A DNA stretch of 17,321 bases from Gammaproteobacteria bacterium RBG_16_37_9 (GCA_001801345.1 MGXJ01000041.1:16232-33552); one strand, 5' to 3'. Numbered from the stretch's first letter, positions 1-7,617 are shown. Notes: a model not told the origin generated them from the letters alone. Numbers and translations are program-made.

Positions 1-2
1 TT

Positions 3-2408
3 ACATCAATCAAATTTAAAGTAATGGTTTATGAGGCTGCTCAAGCGGTTAAAACCTTACAGAATATCGTGATGCTTGATACAGAAAAAACAACCGAACA
101 GGTTTTAGTTTTTTCGGATTTTCTCAATATCTTTGTTCAACCATTAGAAAATACAGAAATTCTGCCAGACGATATTGCCTCGATCCTTTATACTTCAGGT
201 ACTACGGGTAGACCAAAGGGAGTTATGTTGACCCATGAAAATTTTTATTCTAATTTTCGTAGTATTGAAAAATTAAAGATCTTTACTTCTGAGCACAATG
301 TGCTATCTATTTTGCCCTTGCATCATTCATTTCCATTTATGGTTACTTTGATCATTCCCCTTTTTTCTCAGAACAAAGTCACCTATATTACCAGTATAAA
401 ACGAGAAGAAATTATAAAGTGTATGCAAGAGACCAGTGTAACTATTCTAGTTGGGGTCCCCCAATTTTTTTATCTTTTTTATCAGGCAATATTAAATAAA
501 ATCAGCAACATCCCTTTCTTTATGCGTATGCTTTTATTGGGTTTAGTCGGCATTTTGTATAAACTTCGGCAATTAACAGGTATTAATTTAAATAAATTAT
601 TGTTATCAGAAATTCATGCGGCATTTGGACAAAATCTAAAATATTTTGTATGTGGCGGCGCTAAACTGGATAAAAATATTGAAATCTTCTTTTATAAAAT
701 CGGATTTACTTTAATTCAAGGATATGGGCTTACGGAAACTGCCCCAGTTGTTACTTTTAATCCCATAGAAAAAGTAAAAATAGGCTCTGCTGGTAAAGCA
801 ATTCCTGGAATTAGCATTAAGATTATCGATCCTGACGAAAACGGTGTTGGTGAAGTGGCTATTTATGGTGCCAATGTAATGAAGGGTTACTATAAACGCG
901 AGAAAGAAACCCAAGAAGTATTAAAAGAGGGTTGGTTTTATTCAGGTGATTTGGGTTATTTAGACCAACAAGGCTATCTTTTTCTTACCGCTAGGAAAAA
1001 AGAATTAATCATATTGGGCACTGGCAAAAACATTTCTCCAGAAGAAGTCGAGATGCACTATTCAAAAAGCCCCTATATAAAAGAATTATGCGTGTTATCA
1101 AGTGGCAAAGATGAAAAAGAAAAATTAACTGCGGTTATTGTTCCTGATTTTGAATATTTTAAAAAAACCGGTGAAATCAACATCAGCGATACGATTAAAT
1201 TGGAGCTAGATGTTTTTTCTAAAAACTATCCTTTATACAAATGTATTATGGGATTTATAATTACCAAAGAGGCGCTTTCTAGAACACATTTGGGGAAATT
1301 ACAACGGCATAAGATCCGGGATAAATATTTAGATGATTTAATGGGCATTAAGCCAAAAACACATACAGAAGAGGAATTGGACGAAGAAGACCTTAAAATA
1401 CTTTCATCTCAAGTTTATAAAACGATTTCCAACGTCATTGAAAAAGAAAAGCAATTAGAAAAGCCCATATATTTAAACGATCATTTGGGCATTGATTTAG
1501 ATTTTGATTCTTTGAGTCGAATTGAGCTTATTTCAGTTTTAGAAAAACAATTCAATATAAATATTCCAGAATCAATAATGGCAAAAATCTCCACTATAAG
1601 GGAACTCGTGCTCACAGTTAATAAATTAACTGCCGAACAAAAACCTGAGATTGCACAAGCTATAAAATATGTTAAGGAAACTTTATGGCAAGACATTTTA
1701 AAAACCAATCCGATAAAAATAATTACGGATAAAATAGATATATCACCAAGTTGGCTTGCAAAAACCATTAATATGTTGTTTTGTGGTGGATTTTATATTA
1801 TCTCTAAATCAATGTGGCAAATTAAAATCTTTGGCACAGAAAATTTACCAAGAGATAAAGCATTTATTCTTTGTCCCAACCACACTAGTTTTTTAGACGC
1901 TTTCTTGATTTTGGCTTCGGTGCCAAACTGGTTAAAACCAAGTATTTTTTTCCTTGGTTACAGCATTTATTTTGATGTTCCTGTTGTTCGCAACCTGGTG
2001 AAGATCGGAAAAATTATTCCACTTAATCCAGCTACAAATTTAATTAATGCGATGCAAGCTTGTGGCTATGTATTAAGGCATGGTAAAGCAATTTGCATCT
2101 TTCCCGAGGGCGGTAGATCTGTGGATGGTTCGATTCAAACTTTTAAAAAAGGGGTAGGTATTTTAGCGCATGAACTAAATATTCCATTGGTGCCAGTTTA
2201 TATAGACGGTGCATTTAAGGTCCTGCCTAGAGGAAAAATTTTTCCAAGTTTTCACCATATTAAAATTATTTTTGGAAAACCACTTTCTCCCAATCATCTT
2301 CAAGAAAAGGGGCTGAATTTGGGCGTAAAAGATAATTATGAGGCAATAGCAAGAGGAATTCATGCTTATGTAAGCGACTTGGCTAGAAGCTTAGGATTAT
2401 TGCCATAG
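3..2408 (+). CDS. Fused acyl-activating enzyme / acyl carrier / PlsC acyltransferase, 5' end outside window
   Basis: Three-domain lipid enzyme, numbered from the ATG at 24. An AMP-binding (acyl-CoA/acyl-ACP synthetase) domain has YTSGTTGRPKG at about 56-66, GYGLTETAP near 233, a YSGDLGYLD loop and a RKKELI hinge. An acyl-carrier domain carries LDFDSLSRIE, with the phosphopantetheine Ser about residue 496. A PlsC-type acyltransferase has NHTSFLD (619-625), FPEGGRS (693-699) and VPVYIDGAF. A hydrophobic segment near 585-600 precedes PlsC. The frame is open to base 3, and only about 55 residues precede the YTSGTTG motif where the family has about 150 or more, so the ATG at 24 is internal and the gene begins upstream of the window. 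Likely role: activate a free fatty acid, hold it as thioester and transfer it to lysophospholipid at the inner membrane, like E. coli Aas, but with the opposite domain order and an in-line carrier. It converges on the copper operon with a 21-bp gap. Confidence 0.88.
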   Translation, partial: TSIKFKVMVYEAAQAVKTLQNIVMLDTEKTTEQVLVFSDFLNIFVQPLENTEILPDDIASILYTSGTTGRPKGVMLTHENFYSNFRSIEKLKIFTSEHNVLSILPLHHSFPFMVTLIIPLFSQNKVTYITSIKREEIIKCMQETSVTILVGVPQFFYLFYQAILNKISNIPFFMRMLLLGLVGILYKLRQLTGINLNKLLLSEIHAAFGQNLKYFVCGGAKLDKNIEIFFYKIGFTLIQGYGLTETAPVVTFNPIEKVKIGSAGKAIPGISIKIIDPDENGVGEVAIYGANVMKGYYKREKETQEVLKEGWFYSGDLGYLDQQGYLFLTARKKELIILGTGKNISPEEVEMHYSKSPYIKELCVLSSGKDEKEKLTAVIVPDFEYFKKTGEINISDTIKLELDVFSKNYPLYKCIMGFIITKEALSRTHLGKLQRHKIRDKYLDDLMGIKPKTHTEEELDEEDLKILSSQVYKTISNVIEKEKQLEKPIYLNDHLGIDLDFDSLSRIELISVLEKQFNINIPESIMAKISTIRELVLTVNKLTAEQKPEIAQAIKYVKETLWQDILKTNPIKIITDKIDISPSWLAKTINMLFCGGFYIISKSMWQIKIFGTENLPRDKAFILCPNHTSFLDAFLILASVPNWLKPSIFFLGYSIYFDVPVVRNLVKIGKIIPLNPATNLINAMQACGYVLRHGKAICIFPEGGRSVDGSIQTFKKGVGILAHELNIPLVPVYIDGAFKVLPRGKIFPSFHHIKIIFGKPLSPNHLQEKGLNLGVKDNYEAIARGIHAYVSDLARSLGLLP

Positions 2409-2429
2409 GTTAAGAAATGTCACTGTCAC

Positions 2430-3062
2430 TCACTTAAGGTTAGGGATGAACTTTGGAGTTGCCTTGATATATTTTTTATATTGTTCCCCGAATTTTTCTA
2501 AAGCATCTTGCTCCTCTTTTTTAGCTAGTCTGATGTAAAACCACACAAGAATGGGAAACATCAACAATGTGATAATGGTTGGCCATTGAAGAAGAAATCC
2601 TATCATTATTATTATGAATGCAGCATATTGCGGATGACGTATTTTTGCATATACTCCGGTAGTTGCAAGCTTATGATTACGTTGTGCTGCATAAAGCACT
2701 CGCCAAGCAGTTGCTAATAAAATAAAACCGGCAAAAATAAGAATGTTGCTTAAGATATGTAGGATATTAAAGTGAGGGTTGCCCCGCAAACCGAATATCG
2801 TTTCCCAAAGATGACCAGCATTATGCCCATACAAATTAATGTTTGGATAGCGATTAAGTAGCCAGCTGGATAAAAAGTAAATGGTTAAAGGAAATCCATA
2901 CATTTCCGTAAATAACGCAATAATAAAAGCCGCAAACACACCAAAAGAGCGCCAATCTCTTTTGGTTTTTGGGCGATAAAAACTGAAAGCAAAAACAATA
3001 AAAATTGCGGAATTTAATGCTACTAAAAACCATAAGCCATAGCCATTTGTGGTATCATTCAT
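2430..3062 (-). CDS. Isoprenylcysteine methyltransferase-like (ICMT/PEMT) integral membrane protein
   Basis: Multi-pass membrane protein of about 210 residues. The C-terminal half has the ICMT/phospholipid-methyltransferase signature: TGVYAKIRHPQYAAF, then a hydrophobic hairpin, then KKEEQDALEKFGEQYKKY. These are the SAM-binding RHPxY and the E..L...FG..Y..Y elements. A longer reading frame runs upstream to 3179, but I start at 3062 because AAGGA lies 8 bases before this ATG and the upstream codons lie inside the neighbouring DUF2933 gene, in another frame. The start overlaps the end of that gene by 8 bp, which implies translational coupling. Bacterial members near metal-resistance genes are common and their substrate is unknown. 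The link to copper here is by operon position only. Last gene of the copper operon. Confidence 0.82.
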   Translation of the reverse strand: MNDTTNGYGLWFLVALNSAIFIVFAFSFYRPKTKRDWRSFGVFAAFIIALFTEMYGFPLTIYFLSSWLLNRYPNINLYGHNAGHLWETIFGLRGNPHFNILHILSNILIFAGFILLATAWRVLYAAQRNHKLATTGVYAKIRHPQYAAFIIIMIGFLLQWPTIITLLMFPILVWFYIRLAKKEEQDALEKFGEQYKKYIKATPKFIPNLK

Positions 3063-3357
3063 GATTGTTTCCTTCTTGTTTATCACTATGTTCATCATGC
3101 TCATGTTTTGATTCATGACCACTTTTATGGTGGCATGACATGCTGTTACTACCGTGGTTTTTATGGCTATGCCCACCATGCATAAATAAATGCATTAGCG
3201 GGCATGCAAAAATAATTACCAAACTTAGAAGGCTGGAATATGCAGCCAGGTGCGCGCGATGGATATATAAGAAAAATAAAGTAAGGATGGCTAACGAAAT
3301 TATTAATACAGTGAAAATAATTTTATATATCGGTTTTAACGAGTTGCAATTTTGCAT
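3055..3357 (-). CDS. DUF2933-type small membrane protein with His-rich tail
   Basis: A 100-residue protein with two predicted transmembrane segments (about 12-31 and 38-55). They are followed by the DUF2933 hallmark CPLMHLFMHGGH and a tail dense in His, with Met and Cys (HSHKNHG, CHHKSGHE, KHEHDEH). DUF2933 has no established biochemical role as far as I know, but it occurs repeatedly beside heavy-metal ATPases. The His-rich tail could bind copper or another soft/borderline metal. The start ATG has only a weak upstream purine stretch (GGGCGA). It lies about 110 bp downstream of the Met-rich protein gene, separated by a hairpin, and overlaps the methyltransferase gene by 8 bp. Metal binding is inferred from composition. 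Confidence 0.8.
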   Translation of the reverse strand: MQNCNSLKPIYKIIFTVLIISLAILTLFFLYIHRAHLAAYSSLLSLVIIFACPLMHLFMHGGHSHKNHGSNSMSCHHKSGHESKHEHDEHSDKQEGNNHE

Positions 3358-3402
3358 AATTATCGCCCATGTTTCTACAACTCCAAGGGGTTAAATTTAC
3401 AG

Positions 3403-3445
3403 CAGCCCAGCCAAAGACTCGCGTTGTTTGCGAGTCGTAGGGCTG
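3403..3445 (-). terminator. Intra-operon hairpin
   Basis: Inverted repeat: inner stem GACTCGC/GCGAGTC (3416-3422 with 3430-3436) and outer stem CAGCCC/GGGCTG (3403-3408 with 3440-3445). It lies between the Met-rich gene and the DUF2933 gene. No T-run follows it in the direction of transcription, so a processing or attenuation structure is as likely as a true terminator. Confidence 0.4.
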
Positions 3446-3467
3446 AGTTGAAATATTTTATTGTATG

Positions 3468-3956
3468 TCAATTTGATGTGGATGGTTTTGGTGTTTCTGC
3501 TGTAGCATCTTGAGGCATTGGAGCAGGGCTCATCTGATTTTGCGTTCCAGTTGGAGCATCTTGAGGCATTGGAGCAGCGTTCATCGGATTTTGCATTTCA
3601 GTTGTAGCGCCTTGAGTCATCGGAGCATTATTCATTTGATTTTGCATCATTGGATTTTGTCCATCTTGGTTCTTCATCATTTGCTCTGACATCATTGGTG
3701 CATTTTTACTGTCCATCATTTGTCCAGACATCATTGGGCATGCTTTATCAAAATAACCCTGTTGCCAATATTTGAACGCGCAATAACTGGTGCAGGCTAT
3801 ATTTAACGCCGAAAATAGCACAACAAGATACCCGATTAATTTGGCTGAATCTGTGCCTAAATTTTCATGAGCTTTTGCCCAAATTAGTATCGCTGCGCCA
3901 GAAGCCAAACCGATTAATCCAACACCAAAAGCTATGTGAAAACAGAACATTAACAT
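3468..3956 (-). CDS. Two-TM membrane protein with Met-rich tandem-repeat tail, probable copper accessory protein
   Basis: About 162 residues. Two hydrophobic segments occupy the N-terminal third, followed by ACTSYCAFKYWQ and CPMMSGQMM. The rest is hydrophilic and extremely rich in Met, Asn, Gln and Pro (QMM, PMM, PMNAAPM). It ends in a 17-residue repeat, seen at DNA level as a 51-bp period starting near 3505, 3556 and 3607. Met-rich segments bind Cu(I) in proteins such as CopA/PcoA-type and CusF-like factors. I recognise no named family. An ATG at 3971 also opens the frame but has no ribosome site. GGAG lies inside its second codon, 9 bases before the ATG at 3956, which I therefore prefer. 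It is 38 bp downstream of the ATPase stop from the chosen start. Copper buffering in the periplasm is inferred from composition and operon. Confidence 0.72.
   Translation of the reverse strand: MLMFCFHIAFGVGLIGLASGAAILIWAKAHENLGTDSAKLIGYLVVLFSALNIACTSYCAFKYWQQGYFDKACPMMSGQMMDSKNAPMMSEQMMKNQDGQNPMMQNQMNNAPMTQGATTEMQNPMNAAPMPQDAPTGTQNQMSPAPMPQDATAETPKPSTSN
3484..3660 (-). repeat. 51-bp in-frame tandem repeat coding Met/Pro-rich tail
   Basis: Three units of 51 bp (17 codons). The later two share a nearly identical run around GCATCTTGAGGCATTGGAGC, starting at 3505 and 3556. The third, at 3607, is more diverged. The peptide unit has the form APMxQ(D/G)A, then an N/Q/M stretch. The length keeps the reading frame, so copy number could change without breaking the gene. 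Confidence 0.75.
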
Positions 3957-3994
3957 AAGTAAATTCTCCATATTTTAGTTAATAATAAAAAACC

Positions 3995-6091
3995 TCAAGC
4001 CGTGAAAACTTGTTTTTTTAATAATTGAGCATTAAATGCTACGATGATAGTGCTCAAGCTCATAAAAACTGCTCCAAGTGCCGGGCTTAAAATAACCCCG
4101 TCATTATACAATACTCCCGCGGCTAATGGTATAGCAAATATATTATAACCAGTAGCCCAAATTAAGTTTTGGATCATTTTGCTGTATGTTGCTTTACCAA
4201 AGAGGATTAAAGCAGCGATATCTTTGGGGTTGCTTTCAACAAGAATAATATCTGCAGTTTCGGCTGCGACATCAGTTCCCGAGCCAACCGCAATGCCAAT
4301 ATCTGCTTGGGCCAGTGCTGGAGCATCGTTTACTCCATCCCCAGTCATTGCCACAAATTCTCCTCGATTTTGGAGCTCTTTAATAATATCTAATTTTTGA
4401 TGAGGTAAAATTTCAGCATAAAAGTTATCTATTCCCAGCTCGTCACTAACAGTTTTGGCCACTTCTTTATTGTCCCCGGTGAGCATAATAGTTTTAATAT
4501 GATTCTTTTTAAAAATTTTAATTGCTTCAAAACTTTCTTTACGAATTTCATCAGCCAAAGCGATAACTCCGGCAACTTCCTCGTTTGCCAAAACAATCAC
4601 GATAGTTTCAGTAATGTTGTTTGAAAATTTATTATCAAAATTAATTTTATTTTTAGTTAAGTATCCTGGGCTGACAATCTTGATGTTTTTTCCATTAATT
4701 TGTGCAGTTATGCCAAGCCCTGTAATTGCTTGGAAATTTTCTATTGCTTCAAAAGGAATATTTTTTTCTTTAGCTGCTTTAACTATACCAGTTGCAATAG
4801 GATGTTCAGAATTTTGTTCTAAGCTTGCTGCTAGTTTTAAGACCTCTTCCTTAGAATAATTTTGATTTAAAGATTCATATCTGACTACATTAAAACTTCC
4901 TTTGGTGAGAGTGCCAGTTTTATCAAAAACCAGAGTAGTGATTTTTCTTGAATTTTCAAAAGCAGTGCGATTGCGGATTAACAAACCATGTTGCGCAGAT
5001 AAAGTGGTAGAAATAGCCACGACAAGCGGCACAGCTAATCCCAAAGCATGAGGACATGAAATTACCATGACGGTAACCATGCGCTCTAAGGCAAATGCTA
5101 TATCTTTGCCCAGTCCAAACCAAGTTATAAAAGTAGTTAGTCCAATTCCTATGGCAACAAAAGTCAGCCATTTTGCCGCTTGATCAGCTAAGTTTTGAGT
5201 TTTGGATTTTGTGCTTTGTGCTTCTTGGACTAGTTTTATGACTTTAGAAAGATAGGAATCTTTGCCAGTGTGCTTAACTTGAATTTTTAAAGAGCCATTA
5301 CCATTAATCGAACCTCCAATAACTTTATCGCCAACTTCTCTTTTTGCAGGCTTTGATTCTCCAGTTAGCATCGATTCATTCAGATAACTTAAACCTTCGA
5401 TAATTTTGCCATCTGCCGGCACTTTTTCGCCTGGTTTAACTAACACAATGTCATTAATTTGTATTGTATCTAATTTAACATCGGTTATTTCAGAGTCTTT
5501 AATTAGGTGTGCAGTTTGCGGCAACATCTCCACTAAAAGCTCCAAGGATCTTGAAGCGCCAAGCACTGACTTCATTTCGATCCAATGACCTAAAAGCATG
5601 ATATCGATTAAAGTTACCAATTCCCAAAAAAACTCCATACCAGTAAGGCCAAAAACGACCACAGTGCTATAAAAATAAGCGGCAGAAATAGCGATGCCTA
5701 TTAAGGTCATCATGCCTGGATTTTTATCTTTGCATTCTTCGTATAATCCTTTGATGAATGGCCAGCCGCCGTAAAAGTAAATAATCGTTGAGAGCAAAAA
5801 TAATATATATGTGTTGCCGGGTAATGATAAATGAAAGCGCAGAAAATCTTGAATCATTGGGGATAAAATCAATATTGGGATAGTGATCACAAGTGATAAC
5901 CAAAATCTTCTTTTAAAATCTTGAATCATTATGGTGTGGTGCTCGCTATGCATTCCCCCCATGCTGCCACAGTGTCCTTGATGTTCGCTGTGCTTAGCCA
6001 TTGGATGGTCTTCGTGTTCCGTGTGATGAGATTCTTCATGTTGATGATTTTCTTTAGAATGATGGCAGTGTTGATTTTCGTGGTCGTGCAT
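3995..6091 (-). CDS. copB: Copper-translocating P1B-type ATPase (CopB / P1B-3 class)
   Basis: A 698-residue P-type ATPase. The N-terminal 54 residues are extremely His-rich and no CxxC heavy-metal domain is present. Motifs: TGES (243-246) in the actuator, CPH (346-348) in the metal-binding helix, DKTGTLT with phosphorylated Asp390, SEHPIATG (HP at 430-431), MLTGDN (537-541), TGDGVNDAPA (583-592). The late helices carry GYNIFAIPLAAG and MSLSTIIVAFNA. CPH rather than CPC, together with YN and MSxST in the last helices, is the P1B-3 pattern of CopB, reported for Cu(II)/Cu(I) and Ag export. The start at 6091 has GGAG seven bases upstream. It is the first gene of the operon, so expression probably responds to copper, but I see no clear CueR or CopY box. 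Function as an exporter is well supported; the exact ion is inferred. Confidence 0.93.
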   Translation of the reverse strand: MHDHENQHCHHSKENHQHEESHHTEHEDHPMAKHSEHQGHCGSMGGMHSEHHTIMIQDFKRRFWLSLVITIPILILSPMIQDFLRFHLSLPGNTYILFLLSTIIYFYGGWPFIKGLYEECKDKNPGMMTLIGIAISAAYFYSTVVVFGLTGMEFFWELVTLIDIMLLGHWIEMKSVLGASRSLELLVEMLPQTAHLIKDSEITDVKLDTIQINDIVLVKPGEKVPADGKIIEGLSYLNESMLTGESKPAKREVGDKVIGGSINGNGSLKIQVKHTGKDSYLSKVIKLVQEAQSTKSKTQNLADQAAKWLTFVAIGIGLTTFITWFGLGKDIAFALERMVTVMVISCPHALGLAVPLVVAISTTLSAQHGLLIRNRTAFENSRKITTLVFDKTGTLTKGSFNVVRYESLNQNYSKEEVLKLAASLEQNSEHPIATGIVKAAKEKNIPFEAIENFQAITGLGITAQINGKNIKIVSPGYLTKNKINFDNKFSNNITETIVIVLANEEVAGVIALADEIRKESFEAIKIFKKNHIKTIMLTGDNKEVAKTVSDELGIDNFYAEILPHQKLDIIKELQNRGEFVAMTGDGVNDAPALAQADIGIAVGSGTDVAAETADIILVESNPKDIAALILFGKATYSKMIQNLIWATGYNIFAIPLAAGVLYNDGVILSPALGAVFMSLSTIIVAFNAQLLKKQVFTA

Positions 6092-6123
6092 AGATGCTCC
6101 GTGTTCTGGGAACTAAGTAATTT

Positions 6124-6153
6124 GAAGTTAACAGTATACAGAAAATTGGAGGT
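6124..6153 (-). promoter_or_regulatory. Candidate promoter of the copper operon
   Basis: On the minus strand a TATACT box is preceded, about 17 bases upstream, by a poor -35 (TTTTCA). It sits roughly 40 bases before the ATPase ATG. Only the -10 is convincing, and no metal-regulator dyad is evident. Confidence 0.3.
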
Positions 6154-6196
6154 TATGAAAATGAGTATATTACACGCCACCCTCGACTATTTGTAT

Positions 6197-6214
6197 GTCA
6201 TCCTCGGGCTTGAC
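6197..6214. repeat. Fragment of the dispersed CCTCGGG-type repeat
   Basis: The run GTCATCCTCGGGCTTGAC matches the start of the hairpin repeats at 7568-7617 (GTCATCCTCGGGCGA), but its second arm is missing here. A few bases before it, CACCCTCG resembles the other repeat type at 7634-7654. This looks like an eroded copy between divergent genes. Confidence 0.55.
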
Positions 6215-6237
6215 AAGTTAACGACGTAAAAGAATCC

Positions 6238-6265
6238 TAGACATGATGATCGTTATAATTATAAT
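6238..6265 (+). promoter_or_regulatory. Candidate promoter for the CsaA-like gene
   Basis: TAGACA (6238-6243), 16 bases, then a perfect TATAAT (6260-6265). A second TATAAT lies at 6254-6259. The expected start point is about 25 bases before the ATG at 6296. Confidence 0.5.
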
Positions 6266-6295
6266 CGTGGCACTTGATATTTAACCGAGCAAAAA

Positions 6296-6634
6296 ATGGC
6301 AATGATAACATATGATGAGTTTGAGCGAGTTGATTTACGTTCTGGAACGATTATCAAAGTTGAGGAATTTCCCAGAGCCAAAAAACCCGCATATAAAATA
6401 TGGGCGGATTTTGGAGCAGAGATAGGGGTATTGCAAACATCCGCACAGGTAACTGCGCATTATGCGCCGCAATCTCTTGTTGGTCGCTTGGTTGTTGGTT
6501 GTGTAAATTTGGGCGAAAAAAATATTGCCGGTTTTGTTTCTCAATTTCTTCTTGTAGGCTTTCCTGATGAAAATGGTAATATCTGTTTAGTAACAGCTGA
6601 TCCAAAAGTGCCAAATGGTAAGAAGTTGTGCTAG
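6296..6634 (+). CDS. csaA: CsaA-like tRNA-binding-domain protein
   Basis: A 112-residue single-domain OB-fold protein. It matches the CsaA pattern along its whole length: FERVDLRSGTI near the start, FPRAKKPAYKIW, GVLQTSAQVTAHY, VVGCVNLGEKNIAGFVSQFL in the middle and DPKVPNGKKL at the end. The family's usual length is about 110 residues, so it appears complete. CsaA proteins are dimers with a tRNA-binding fold and have been described as export-related chaperones in Bacillus; their role in proteobacteria is not settled. Two nearby ATGs exist (6296 and 6302); neither has a strong ribosome site, and I keep the first. It stands alone between the divergent copper operon and the convergent phosphatase gene, with its own promoter candidate upstream. 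Confidence 0.85.
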   Translation: MAMITYDEFERVDLRSGTIIKVEEFPRAKKPAYKIWADFGAEIGVLQTSAQVTAHYAPQSLVGRLVVGCVNLGEKNIAGFVSQFLLVGFPDENGNICLVTADPKVPNGKKLC

Positions 6635-6645
6635 TAGAGCTAAGT

Positions 6646-6690
6646 ATTAAACTCTCGCAGTAAGTTTTAACTACTCTTTTTAGGATAATA
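6646..6690 (+). repeat. Solo arm of the palindromic MITE-like element
   Basis: The segment containing CTCGCAGTAAGTTTTAACTA and CTCTTTTTAGGATAATA is almost identical to the reverse complement of the left arm of the element at 12343-12530. It abuts the stop of the phosphatase gene. Only one arm is present, so it may be a decayed copy or a shared terminal sequence. It lies between convergent genes and could help end transcription. Confidence 0.75.
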
Positions 6691-6691
6691 C

Positions 6692-7342
6692 TCAGCGCGT
6701 AAAATAATGCGGGTTTGGTAATTTAAATTTACAACTTACACTATCGTCAGCCAAATCGCTCTCTTGGTCACCTATATTAGCTATGATGTTGTAGCCTTGA
6801 GAGCGTATTAATTTTCTGATAATAGATTTGAACGAATAGTTTGTCTTGTAAAGGGTAGGATCAGAGCGTAAATACAAGCCGTCCCAATCTTTATAGCCAG
6901 CTTTTTTGAGATTTTTAATTGTCAGTTCACGCCAAGCTTCGAATCTACCTGAGATGAAAAATACCGCAATTCCATGTGATTTAGCAAAATTATATAAATT
7001 TAGTGTGGGCATAATTGGTAGGGCGTCGGCTTTCATAACAATGCTTTCGAGCTCTTTTTGGTTTATGCCAAAAGCTAACTTGTTGTTGTAATTTAATAGA
7101 TGTAAAGAAGTATCGTCGATATCTAATATGATGGCGTTTTTTTTATTTTGGATGTTGGTATCTTTGATACAGGTTTCTAAACATGTTTTGGCATCGTTAA
7201 TGGTTTTATTAATGTCACGATAGTATTCGCCAGATTTATGGTAAGAGATGATTTTTTCTTTTAGAAGATGGATATTTTGGGGTTCTTGGGCATGAGCTAC
7301 TGTTGCCCAAAGCAGAAAAATAGATGTAAGTATGTAGCGCAA
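6692..7342 (-). CDS. Exported acid phosphatase, HAD superfamily subfamily IIIB
   Basis: A 216-residue secreted phosphatase. It has an N-terminal signal peptide ending AHA|QEP (about residue 18). HAD motifs: DIDDT with nucleophile Asp74 and Asp76, FFISGR (128-133), a Lys-rich stretch around 166-177 as motif III, and IGDQESDLAD (Asp192, Asp196). This is the DDDD pattern of class B / IIIB acid phosphatases, which hydrolyse phosphomonoesters in the periplasm. Length fits the family. The start codon is TTG (7340-7342): an in-frame TAA lies 8 codons upstream, no ATG lies between, and only TTG preserves the whole signal peptide. No good Shine-Dalgarno is visible, so expression may be low. Three bases beyond the solo repeat arm lies its stop. 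Substrate unknown. Confidence 0.85.
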   Translation of the reverse strand: MRYILTSIFLLWATVAHAQEPQNIHLLKEKIISYHKSGEYYRDINKTINDAKTCLETCIKDTNIQNKKNAIILDIDDTSLHLLNYNNKLAFGINQKELESIVMKADALPIMPTLNLYNFAKSHGIAVFFISGRFEAWRELTIKNLKKAGYKDWDGLYLRSDPTLYKTNYSFKSIIRKLIRSQGYNIIANIGDQESDLADDSVSCKFKLPNPHYFTR

Positions 7343-7421
7343 GGCGTCTACCCAAAGACAAGGTTAATAGGTCGAATCCTAAATGGTAGCACATTCGTAT
7401 TAAGAAACAATTTATTGCTTC

Positions 7422-7516
7422 GGGAGTCGGGGTTATGCTTCTTGAGGACGGCTTCCTGCCTCGATTCCTTTATTTCCTGAGTATCATACTTCATGCGAAT
7501 CATAACCCCGACTCCC
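7422..7516. repeat. 16-bp perfect inverted repeat with 63-bp loop
   Basis: GGGAGTCGGGGTTATG at 7422-7437 is matched perfectly by its reverse complement at 7501-7516. The arms are GC-richer than the surroundings. It may be the termini of a tiny mobile element or a stable RNA fold. Confidence 0.8.
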
Positions 7517-7544
7517 TCGCCGAATGATGACCACTCTTCTTTTT

Positions 7545-7613
7545 ATCATCCTTGGGCGAATCTTTTTGTCATCCTCGGGCGAATCTTTTTGTCATCCTCG
7601 GGCGAAGACCCGA
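7545..7613 (+). repeat. Three tandem 23-bp units
   Basis: Units start at 7545, 7568 and 7591. The core is GTCATCCTCGGGCGAATC followed by five T. The first has two substitutions, and the third changes after GGGCGAA into the hairpin arm. There is no spacer between units, so this is not a CRISPR array. Confidence 0.85.
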
Positions 7614-7617
7614 GGAT
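7594..7617. repeat. GC-rich hairpin, dispersed intergenic repeat type 1
   Basis: Perfect 9-bp stem ATCCTCGGG/CCCGAGGAT with a 6-base loop. Same family as the fragment at 6197-6214. It is the kind of CCTCGGG...CCCGAGG palindrome seen in several host-associated bacterial genomes. Confidence 0.8.

Noticed and set aside
3063..3179. N-terminal extension of the methyltransferase
   Set aside because: It runs through the His-rich 3' end of the DUF2933 gene in another frame, and the good ribosome site belongs to the ATG at 3062.
3140..3394. Plus-strand 84-codon frame
   Set aside because: Antisense shadow of the DUF2933 gene without family features.
5921..6229. Plus-strand frame of 102 codons and minus frame at 5929-6180
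   Set aside because: Both are shadows over the ATPase 5' end and spacer; they lack ribosome sites, and the ATPase frame accounts for the region.
6210..6265. TTGACA as -35 for the csaA-like gene
   Set aside because: It is about 44 bases from the nearer useful TATAAT, far outside the 16-18 base range.
7343..7391. tRNA-like 3' half (GGTCGAATCC)
   Set aside because: Only a short T-arm-like hairpin is present; no anticodon arm, D arm or matching acceptor strand can be folded.
7545..7613. Possible CRISPR array
   Set aside because: The 23-bp units are directly adjacent with no spacers, and no cas genes are present.
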